A DNA stretch of 64,000 bases from Hansfordia pulvinata (lineage: Eukaryota > Ascomycota > Sordariomycetes > Xylariales). Below, piece by piece: positions 25,969 to 36,252 of this stretch. A program made the translations under genes and the position numbers. The notes under the pieces were generated by a model that worked only from the letters and a program-made list of their open reading frames with translations, had not been told where the DNA came from and searched no databases. The stretch spans positions 620,001 to 684,000 of the forward strand of contig BJKQ01000006.1 in the NCBI GenBank assembly GCA_006538405.1, in the 5' to 3' direction. Position 1 is the stretch's first letter. Each line of letters opens with the position of its first letter.

Positions 25969-28900
25969 TTACAGGTCGCGGACAAGACGCGCCCCGGCCC
26001 ACGCGTATGGGTAGTTTCTCTGGTACCAGTTGACGCTGTTTTGGGACCTTGTCAGTGGTTTGTTCGATTTAGGTACAGGGTCTGCTAGGGCGGGAAGGGG
26101 AGAACTCGAGGGATGAGTGTGCTGCTCAGACTATCAAACTCACAAGGACTTGCGGCCCGCTATGATCGGGTGCGTGGCCCACGAACCGCCTAGGATAACG
26201 TTGTGCTTGTCGTCGAAGAAGTCGGCTGTTTCAAGACGTCAGCCTTTGCCCATATTGACGACCTTCTTGTTTCGAAGCCGTGTGAACTTCTTATGGGGTT
26301 TCAACTGCTCACAAACCCGGAGCAGCCTGTAGAAAGGGTGTAAATTTACCAGTGTAAGCCGGGTACAGCGCCATGGGCTGGAACCCCTCGTGCCGGCGGA
26401 GCGGGGAGCTGGTCCACTCCCAGACGCCGCCCATGTCGGCGCGGCCGGCCAGGCGGTCGCCGCGTGCCGTCACGGCGACCGGGTGCCAGTGCTGAAAGCC
26501 CACGTTGGCACCGGACAGGTCGGTGAAGAGATCTCGCTGCTGCTGCTGCTGCTGCTTCCCATCGTCGACCGGGCTCTTTGGGCGCGGCGGAGTCGGGGGG
26601 GTCTCTTGGACACCGTCGTTCACAAGATGGCTGCCGGGGGGATTAGTAATGGAGTTCAGAGTAAAGGGCCACGCACGATGGCACAACCACAAGTGACACC
26701 AAAGTATGAAAAGGGGGATTAGGGACCAAAGAACTCACGCATTAACTGCAGGGACCGTCTTGCCCAGCTGGCGCTCGGCCAGCAACTCCTCGCGGCGCCG
26801 CAGGTGATTGACGTGCTCGTAGATGCTCTCGGCCTCGTCGCGGGACGGAATTCGCCCGCCCATCCAGGCGGCACAGGCGGCCAGCTCGTCGTATGAGGCC
26901 GAGGCGGGCCAGTCCAGAGCCAAGCGCAGGGGCACGGGCCCGTAAACGGTGCGGATGCTCTTGCCGCGGAGGAAGGACAGGGGCACGCCGCGCTCGCCGT
27001 TGGTGTAGGCGTAGTGGCCGTTGTGGCCGTTGGTGCTGTTAGTTGAAGTCGAGTTCCCAGTTGCCGCCGGCGCTGTGGCGGCGATGTCTTCTGCTTCTTT
27101 CACCTCGGACCACGATGCTGGCAGTGTCTCGGCCTTGGTATCGTAGAGATATTGTGCGTACTGGGCTTGGTTAGCGGCGGGTGTGGAAATCACAAAATAG
27201 TTGAGGGCTTTGCGGTATCCTACCTCCTCATTGGTAATTGGCCGGGCCTTGGCTTGGAAGCCGTGCACCTCGACCTCCCTCGAGGGCTTCTCGTTGTCCC
27301 TATGCCGCTCAGTCAGCCTCGGCTCATCTCGTGATTGTTTGAAACCCGGTTGAGATGTATTGGCAATGCAGAAAAGGAGAGGTGAGAGAGCATACCATCC
27401 ATAGGGACCCTGGTGCGTCAGGTCATCCTCCGGGTCGTCAAGCCCCACAGTGATGCGCCGGGCCGGGATGTCGAACCACTGGTTGGCGACCCGGGCGTGA
27501 TGGGCGTCCCGGGCCATGCGCTCCCAGTCTGGGCGGGGTGCCATGGGGGGCGGCAGGGTCTTGTCGCTCTGCAACATCATGTACAGCAACGTCTCCATGT
27601 GCATGACCTCGTGCTCAAAGCCGACCCAGACGCCGCGGCCGACGCCGCGGGGCATATCCCCGGGGGAGCCCCCCCGGTAGGACTCGTACATGTGCCGCAG
27701 GCGGGCGCGGACACGACTCTGGTAGTCAAGGACGTCGGCGAGGGCGGGCCACTCGTCCGGGATGTCCGAGTGGTCGTGGCACTTTTCCGGATCGTCGACA
27801 TCCGGATCGACGCCGCGCTCGAAGATGGCGCGGTACCGGGCCGCGGGCTCGGTCGGCGGCGCGCCCGTCGTCTTGCTCAGCTGCAGGTCGAGGAACGTGG
27901 GGATGTGTCCCAGGTAGAAGATGCAGGCGTTGCGCAGCTTGATCGGCTGGTCCAGCAGCTCCTCCGCCGGCAGCATCGAGCGCGTCACAGCATCCCAGTA
28001 CGTCCACAGGGCCTCCCAGTCCCGCAGGGAGGGGACCGCGTGCCGGGGCGCGTATTCGGCAGGGTTCAGGCTGAGGGACATGTTGGGTTTGCGTAAGAGG
28101 TGAAGGCCTGTGGGGGTTGGGGGTTGCTTTCGTGTCAGTCGCTGCTGCGTGGTATGCCGCCGAAAAAGGGGAAGGGTGGTCGTGGTGATGATGACGATGA
28201 GGCTCAGGGGGGAGTATTGTCTTGGAAGGGTAAGAAGCTACTAATGGACTCCACAGCCCAAGCCTGTCATCGCATGACGACCGCATCACTCGGCGTGGGG
28301 GGTATGAATGCTCATTCGTCGGCGCCCCCTCATCGGATATGGGGATGATGGGGGGAATCCGTGGCTGAGGAGGGGGCAGCCCCCCTCAACTCTGGGATAT
28401 GGGGGTGTCCTGCCCCGCCTGAGCTTGGAATATGGGGGTTTCCACCCCAGACTGACTGGTACTGGGCTATAGGGGAGTTCCCCGATCCTGGGGTTGCTCC
28501 GTAAAAGAGGAAGAAAACAAAAGAAGTGCTCACCATAGTCGTCGTCCGTCATCCACCGGTCGACCTCGTTCAGCCCAGCATGGCTCCACAGCTTGCGGCA
28601 GCCGTCAGCCGAGTACTTAAGGCTCTGCTCGACCTGAACGCGCTCGTGGGCGCGGATCAGCTCGCCCAGCACTGTTGTGTCGCGCTTCGGGGCGTAGAAG
28701 GCCTGATGCCGGCCCCCGTCCTCATCGTAGACGTACTCGCCGATAACCTGCCAGGCGTCCAGATCGAACTCGGGGCGACCGAGCACCTTGTTGGCGTGCT
28801 CCAGACCGTTGAGGATGAAGCTGCGGGCATCAGCAGCCGGGTCCTCAAGGACAGGGCCAGGTCCGGGGGTTATATATATACATAGGGAGGTGTAAATATC

Positions 28901-30079
28901 GCCCAGACAAGCCGCAGAACTCACCGGTGCGTCACGCCGTCCTTGTCTGATGGGTGGCCGAGGCATTGGTTTCAGTATGGCACAGTAGATACACTAGTAG
29001 TACTGACCATTGTATGCGTGACTATAAGTGCGTGTCAGTCAGTGCCGAGTCCTTCTTGCTGGAGTCTGGAGAGAGAGAAAAGAGCGCCTCCCCCAAGAAA
29101 ACCTACTAAACTCTGGACGGATTGGTGCACGAGTCCAGGCCGATCAGCAGCGTGTCGCGGGACTGCAAGACCTCGGCAAAGTTTTTCAAGAAGATGGCGG
29201 CCTCGTCGCGATGAAAGTTTCCTATTTATTTTGCGGATGAGATACTGCGGGTTAGCAACAGGCGGGCGCCGTGGCCGCTGCGGCGGGGCAACGGTCAAGG
29301 GGACTGGGGGACTGACCGATGCTGGAGCCCATGCTGGCGACGCACTTGCGTCTCGAGGCGACGGCGGGCTTCTTCAGCCATTCGCGGCCGTCGTCATAGG
29401 TGCCGAGCAGGCCGTGGCAGCGGACGTGGCGGAATACAGGCAGCTGGGACAGGGTGCGCGCCAGCTCCTCGGCGGACAGGTCGAGGGCGTAGTAGTCAAT
29501 GTCCTTGCCGGCGTCTTCGAGCGCCTGGAGGAGGATGAGGATCTTGCGGAGGTTTCTGGACTCATGGGTTAGCCGGGAGCTGTCTCTGGGAAACTCGGAG
29601 AGAGAAGAAGGCGTGACGAACCCGCTTCCCAGCTCTATGAACATGGACCCTGACGGAATCGAGTCGGCAATGGCCGAGGCGGAGCGGCGAAGAAGCTGGA
29701 TCTCCGAGTTGGTCAGGTAGTACTCCTCGAGGTAGGTGATCTGTCATCCCGCAGCTTGTGTCAGTAGATGGAGGCGTCGGGTTGCAGCCATGCCATGAGA
29801 GGTCTTAGCACGGCCGTCCCCTCGAACTGCCCAAAGACTCACCTGCTCGAACAGCTGCAGGCCCGGCTCGTCGTACAGGAGCAGGGTCGGCAGCCTGCGA
29901 GGCCCCTCATCAGGGCGCAGCAGGGTCGAGATCTCGTGTTTGAGGTCCATGTCGACCACGGACTGGCGGATGTCGATGATGTCGGGCTTGTGACTTTTCT
30001 GGGGTCTGGAGATGCTGGCCCCGAGCAGTTTCTCGGGCGGTCCGGCAGCCTCGACGGGCGGCACGACGAGCGAAGGCAT
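25969..30079 (-). CDS. egt1: Ergothioneine biosynthesis protein Egt1 (fused EgtD + EgtB)
   Basis: Bifunctional cytosolic enzyme: SAM-dependent trimethylation of histidine to hercynine, then O2/Fe(II)-dependent coupling with cysteine to hercynylcysteine sulfoxide, in the fungal ergothioneine pathway. Thirteen exons (descending): 30079-29843, 29740-29622, 29555-29317, 29221-29107, 29021-29008, 28946-28925, 28820-28534, 28107-27396, 27299-27224, 27160-26739, 26630-26350, 26225-26144, 26035-25969. All phases agree and encode 890 residues, close to Neurospora Egt1. The EgtD-like part (about 30-350) has the SAM motif ELGSGNLRK at 115-123. The EgtB part carries a DinB-type HxxxHxE motif (His510, His514), with His412 as the likely third iron ligand. 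The C-terminal FGE-sulfatase-like domain contains GGVWEWTSS and ends YPYAWAGARLVRDL. I chose the Met at 30079 over the in-frame Met at 30133 because it fits family length. No frameshift was found. Confidence 0.95.
28108..28533 (-). other. egt1: Oversized intron 7 of egt1 (426 bp) with internal repeats
   Basis: The donor GTGAGC follows the codons for DDDY, and the acceptor CACAG precedes GLHLLRK. The other eleven introns are 61-124 bp. Inside, the plus strand shows three copies of a GG(A)ATATGGGG motif at 28335-28344, 28395-28405 and 28427-28438, with G-rich and C-rich flanks. This may be an inserted or expanded short repeat. Confidence 0.8.
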
Positions 30080-32930
30080 GATGGCAGCGTATCGGACAGG
30101 CTTTGCTTGGGTCGTCGGGGCGTGTCTGGCCAAGCGCGTAGGAGACAGGGAGGTAGGGACGGCTTGGTTTTTGAGGGAGGGGAGGCGTCAGGATTACAGG
30201 TATATGTATGTAGAGTAGCAGTATGTAGTGTAGTAGAGTGTAGCAGTGAGGTAGCAATACATGTATGGTTGATGGGGGACTGGAGGTAGGGGATGTGGTG
30301 AGTGTTGTAGTCACCACGAACCTGGACAGTGACGAGAGCTGGAGACACGAAAGAAGATACAAGATGAGGGCTCGAGACGACGGACCATCCGCGTTTCAGG
30401 GTGTTCCCAGACGTGTCGTACAGTACAATACCGTGCAGTGCAGTACAGAATCGGAACTGGTGAACTCCTTACGACCTGACGGGAATACTCGTAGACGACG
30501 GAAGGTTTGCCAGTGCGTCCGAGCCAACGTCGAGGCGAACCTTGAACGGTAATAAGGTACCGTGGACAGAGGGATGGGATTCCCATACCGAACGGTGTGG
30601 GCCCACGTGAAAATCGCATCTGCCCGCCATGGGAAACACGCACTCCGTACGGGTAGGTACCTGACTTACCCTCTATAGGAGGTACGCGTACCTCCTCAGG
30701 TGCCTCTGAACCTGGACCCTGCTGTACGGTGCTCTGGGTGCTCTGGGCTGCTCGGGCAGTGTTCGACTCTGCTCGGCCCCGCATCCATGAACAGAGGGGT
30801 CCAAATGGTGATGTCAGACCCCCGCGTTCACGTCCACTTGTTGCTGGCTGGAGTACTACCTACATGTAGGCGCATACATGTATGTACCTACGTGTAAGTA
30901 AGTACCTACCACCAACTACATGTGCCTGATGAGACACCTCCCACAACTCAACACACGACAACGCCGGGCCATCCGACGTCCACTCTGCCCTTGACGCCCT
31001 TCCGTTGACTGCCCGGCCGGATTCGATGACTGGTGATCGGAAGCCTGGCGAGTCTCCGGCTCGTCCTCGGACAGACCGGCGCGGGGGCGCTGCAGGACGT
31101 GATCCGAAAACAACGCAACCACCCGGCAAGGCCGCAGGTTCCTGGTCTTGGTCGTGGGGGATCTTCTCCCCCCTCTTCTGTCGCCGTGGTGTTGTGATGC
31201 TGTCACCGTCGTGGCCTCAGGCAGATCTGCGAGTTAGGAGGTACTTTGCTGACCGCACCCAGCCGGCCACCACTACCACTCCAAGCCTCTGCTCCCACGA
31301 CCCCGGAACGAATCAAGTCTCGCCCCTCGCCACGGGACCGTACAACCACCCGGAATCCCATAAGCATGCACCAGCACTCGGACGAGGTCTGAGACGGGAC
31401 GCGTGTGGGGATGGTAGCTGGAGCTCTGCTTCTCGACGACCCCGCATGCTTGGCCCGTTTGTCAGCGAGCCCCCACCCGGCACGCTTCGGCATCGCGCCC
31501 GCGCCCACCGCGCCGCCACGGCACCGCACAGCACAGCACAGCACAGCGCCTGCCTTGCCTACGAGTACGACGAGGACCGGTCGAAGAAACGCGGATTCCA
31601 CATCGTCCCCGCCCGGCCAGGCTGTGCGAGCAGCCGCACACCCGCACCAACGAAGTTCCTGCAGGAGAAGAAGACGAGTCCAGACGCGATCCACCGAGAG
31701 GGGACCCGTCCACCGGTTTTCTTGGCGCGTTGCGCCGCGAACGTCATCCGGCCCTCACGACCACCACCGCCACCGCCGATGCCACAGCAGCAACCCCTCA
31801 TCCATCTACCATCCACAGCCCTTGCACGTGCCTGATGACTCGCGGACGTCCCCGCTCCGAGCTACGAGTGCTCGTCAGGTACCTAGGCAGCGTTGTTAGT
31901 ACTCGTATGTGTAGTTACTCGCAGCGGCGGGGCCAGCTGCGCCACAGAAGAAAAGCCACAGACACGTCCAGGCTCAAGTGGCGGGAGATGACTGCAGAGG
32001 CACACATCAACGGACTGTTGAAGTGGACGGCGCAAGACTCGCCAGATACAACCAACGCAGGAGAGGTCAACGTCCTCGTCTTCGCGTTTCTCGTCCACAC
32101 AGACTCGACGATGAGCGCAGCGACGGTAGACTCGCCGGTCTAACGTTAGCAAAGTGACCGTCCAGCTTTCGCTACCAAGGTACCTAATGCTTCCATCTCA
32201 ACCTCTCCCAAGCCCGTCGCATGATTTCCTGGGTCTTCAGTGTGCTTGAGACGACGCGGATGGAGTGGCGGCTTGGATGGCCCTCTGCCAGCGCGCCGCC
32301 CCGTGCCGGGATGCCGTGGCCCTGGACACGCATCTCCTCGCGCTGCACTTTGTCTCTGTGGCTCAGAGGGCACTGTTGGACTCGAGGAGAGCGCATTGTA
32401 TTAAGGAGAACAGCCTGGTGCCACTGCGTCCTTTATTAGATGGACCAGATAGGGGGATCCATCACCAACCCCCCACCACGCGACACTGCCCGAGCGTGGT
32501 GCTGTTGAGTCTCTGCCCTCAGCATGCGCGAGCCGCGCCGCCACGTAATGCCGGCCCCCCCATACGTCACGCTGGGCAAGACCTCTCCCGTCGCAGCAGA
32601 ACCGACCTCAGCGAGGCAGACGCCGTGGCCTACTTCCGCCCGCTTGCCGCTCGGGACACCGTTCGCCTCGGAGCGACCGGCCGCGGCGACATCTGCGTTT
32701 TGGCTGCAGCCCGGAACCCGAGACCTCACAGTCTGAGAGGCTGGCTTCTGCCCTCTGAATATGTCTGAGTTCGTCTACAAAAGATCAAGCGGAAGGATGG
32801 CGCAGGATGGAGAGGGGGAGCCAGTAAGTAAGCCCCCTTGCGCAGCAGCCATCACCTGAGCCCACGTCCGTCGTCTCTTGATCCCGACCCATCTCGTTGA
32901 TGATTTATTCCAGTAGAATGCCAAGTCACC

Positions 32931-32950
32931 AAAAAAAAAAAAAAAAAAAA
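32931..32950. repeat. A20 homopolymer
   Basis: Run of 20 adenines. No adjacent transposon or gene end was recognised. Confidence 0.9.
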
Positions 32951-34300
32951 GAGGTCACAACGGGTATGTAAGTGGGCAGTTATTTCCTCGGAAACCTAGG
33001 TAGCTGGACTCGATGGATCCAGCTTTCTGCCGCAACATTTCAACACTCGTTTCGTGCCTGGTGAGTAGACACCTCTCACTCACCGACAAGACATCCCGCT
33101 CGCCAAGAAGACCACGCCCTGCGCCCGCCGAGAAAGCATACCTAACCATCCCGCCAGATGTCCTCCCCCACGTAACCGTCAAGGCTCGCCGGCGGCCAGG
33201 AAGCTTGTGCGTCCTTCGTGGTAAGGCGGCAGCCGCGGTCGTACAAAGGCCCCCCCTTCCGCGCCGCGCGCAAACTCCGTGGCCGCGCCGCGGGAGCTCT
33301 CCGAGGCTCGTCGCGCGGGGTTTCTGGGGCGGTAGTGTCACTAGGTGTCAGTAGCGGTGGTGATGACGATGACGATGATGGCGAGGGCGACGGCGACGGC
33401 GATGGTGTCGGCAAAGAGCTTTTTAACCCGTCCGCGCCGTCGACGCAACCGCAACCGCAACCGAGGCCCCTCCGAGGAGTCGGGCCCGTTACACTGCGCC
33501 CGGAAGGGCCCTGAACAATCGACGGTCCAGCGCGCGTCGCCTTCAGCCTTTCCGCCGCAGACGCCCGCGCGTTTCGTCGCCGGCCGGTCTTGGACCTACG
33601 CGCGTCGCCGTTCGCGTGCTGTAAAGCGGCGGGTCCCCGCACTGTCTCGACCTTCCGATCAGGGTGCATTTCGCTTACCGTAGCTTCGTGATATTCCGCA
33701 TTGCTAGTCTGGGCGATACAGGGGGAAAGGGACTTGGACGATCGTAGTATTACCTTGAAGTATCGCCGTGGAAGCTTCAGTACTGCGAAGTACTACGAAA
33801 ACACCTTGTAGAATAAGAAGAAGAATAATAATGATGATGACAAATCACGTGGAATGATCATTTTTTCACGCACTCAAAAACCCTGGTATTACGGAGCATC
33901 ACGTAAACACGCAGTGAGAAGAGAATAAAACGTGATCGGAAAAATTGGAAAGAATTACACCCTTTGCCCCGACGGCGTACTTGGCCAATGCTATCAGAGC
34001 AGCCCTTCGCGGGAAAGAGTATAAACGTCGCCGCCGCGGTCACTTTACTTTCCTCAGCCCGGGCAAGAACCACGAGAAAAGGGCTTTTGCGCTCGTACGT
34101 GTTCGCGACGTCTTTCAGGCCTGCCCCCTCCCCTCCGCGGGCAGCGGGCTGCCGATTCGATCTACGCGGGTGAAGAGCGCCTAGCAAGATCCCGGTGAGG
34201 GAGAGAAAAAAAAAAAAAAAAGAAACCCTTCACTTCCCGAGCACGTGTCGACGAGAAAAGACTGCGCCAGACCGTGGGCACCGACCGTGACATGGCGGGG

Positions 34301-34337
34301 GAAAGAAAGAAAGAAAGAAAGAAAGAGAAAGAAAAAA
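34301..34337. repeat. (GAAA)n microsatellite
   Basis: About six perfect GAAA units followed by imperfect purine-rich units. Confidence 0.9.
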
Positions 34338-35523
34338 ATTTGCTGTGCCCTATCAATCCTTTACTCCCTCGGAATTTGTTCTGAAATACACACCCAAACA
34401 AAGCTGACCTACGTCCCTCACTCGGACTTTATCAACTGCTCATCTCGAAGCTCGAAGATCTATCTGCCCTCTCCGCCTGCGGCTCCCGCAGAAAAAGAGG
34501 GCCAGCGACCGCTTCGCCAATCAGAGGCGCCCGGCAAGACGGAGACGGGGCTAAGCAGGGGCCCCGGGGGAGACCCAGTATGTAAGGTATCTAATCCATG
34601 TTGCTGTGCCCGCCGACGCCTTTTCCTACTCGTCGTTGCTCCCGTCAGCCAAGATGTAATCCAATACTGCTGCTGCTGCCGGCCGTCTTTCGATTTTTTC
34701 CAATTCTCGATTTTATCCCGTTTCGATGATCCTGCGATCTGCTGGGAGCTCCGCACACCGGTCGACACACCAGTGAAGGCCGGAGCTGCTCGATGACTTG
34801 CTTCTCTCCTTATCAATGGAAAAAAAAAAAAAGAAGATGGGCTACTACATGCTGTATCGATCGCACACACACAAGGTCGTTGAATCTCTTCTTCCCTTAC
34901 CTACTCGGGCGTCAGGCATTACATAGGTAGTTAGGTATATAGATTTTGTCTGACTGGCAGGACGGCAAGGCTTGGCCCCTGCAGGGTTTTTGTGATTTCT
35001 GCATTCCTCTTCAATCTCCTTTTGGCGAGCGACTGGGAAGCCAGCCAGCCCCCCGACGAACGACCGGAACCGCGACGCAAGTTCTGGTCTTGGCTTGCAG
35101 GAGCGAGCACGTCGGCGCTGGAAAGGCCCGGACGCATGTCCTGCGGCGCATGCGACTCCAACCCGCGGGACCTGCGAGTATATACATATGTAGGTTGGAA
35201 GTTATGGGATGCAAAACCCGGCACCCGGCGCGGGGCTGTACTGGTCCCGCGGTCTCTCCTGTGCTGCCGTGCCTGCTCGCTCAAAAACGTCAACCGGCAG
35301 CCTCCATGTGTGTCAGGGAGACACGGCGAGGGGGGGGCGGCGTTCAGACTCACTCACTTTCCACCAGGGGATAGACAGCCTTGTGACGACGGGCTTGGGG
35401 AGGTGGTATCACGAACAGATGGAGCGGTGAGTGAGTGCCCGGGTGCATCCCCATATCCCACACCACTACTCGTGCTTGCACGCGCACGCAGCAGCCGCCG
35501 CCGCCGGCCGGGAGTAAAATCCG

Positions 35524-35546
35524 CCCCCCCCCCCCCCCCCCCCCCC
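35524..35546. repeat. C23 homopolymer
   Basis: Run of 23 cytosines about 700 bp upstream of the ATPase start. Confidence 0.9.
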
Positions 35547-35614
35547 AGCTCGAGCCTCGCGTGAGAAGAGCCACCGCGTGGGGAAAGAGTGGGCACAAAG
35601 GTTCCGCGACGTCC

Positions 35615-36034
35615 CTTGGCGGCCCCGCGGCGGCCTTGTCCATCAAACACGCAACGCCCCGGTCTCCGTCGCCCAGCCGCTACCCAATCACCCCCCGCCC
35701 GCGCGAGGTCGAGCCGGGCACAAAGCCGCCTGGCAGATCCGATCGCGAATACACAACGCCCCTTCCAAGGGACGTCCCGGGGCAGAGAGGGCCTGCCTGG
35801 GTGCCGCTCTAGCCGCGTCGTATCCTGTCGTCTCGTGCTGGTAAGAATACCAAGACCTCTTGGCTCGCTGGGCGCGCGCTGATCGAAAAGCCAGGTTTCG
35901 CTCATTAGCACCGGTGTCTGTTTACCTGCTTCGATATTGCTGCTGGCCGTGCCATCGAGACCACGGGCCGGTACCGGGATGGAACGGGGGGACGAGGGGA
36001 GGGGGTGGTTGGCGCGAGGCGTTGATTATAAAAG
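35615..36034 (+). promoter_or_regulatory. Candidate ENA promoter: TATA box and PacC-like sites
   Basis: TATAAAAG lies at 36027-36034, about 220 bp before the start codon. Three matches to GCCARG, the PacC/Rim101 consensus, occur upstream: 35615-35620 and 35859-35864 (minus orientation) and 35890-35895 (plus). ENA sodium pumps are known to be induced by alkaline pH through PacC in several fungi. Hexamer matches are frequent by chance, so function here is inferred. Confidence 0.4.
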
Positions 36035-36252
36035 AGAGAACTGTTCCCTCGCAGCACCAGTGTCGAGCTTGTTCGTCTGGGCTCCTCATTCTGTCATCTG
36101 TCTTCGCGTTGAGCGTCTGGACAATATCTGGCGACACCCCAGAGCAGACCATATTGTCTCTCGCTTCCTTCCCCAGGTACTTACCTGGGCGCCCAACTTG
36201 ACAGCATTCTACGACCACCCGCAGAGAAGAGACCGACACAAAGCCCGGCACC

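Larger units (their letters stand above)
30080..36252. other. Intergenic region between egt1 and the ENA-type ATPase
   Basis: The two genes diverge, so both promoters lie here. No supported gene was found. Visible content: a cluster of TACCTA/TAGGTA palindromic motifs at 30650-30910, two TACGAGTA octamers at about 31560 and 31905, A20 at 32931-32950, a GAAA array at 34301-34337 and C23 at 35524-35546. The longest frame (276 codons, 31005-31835) has a basic, Ser/Thr/Pro-rich composition and no domain. Confidence 0.55.

Noticed and set aside
27413..28096. 227-codon plus-strand frame
   Set aside because: Exact antisense of egt1 exon 8.
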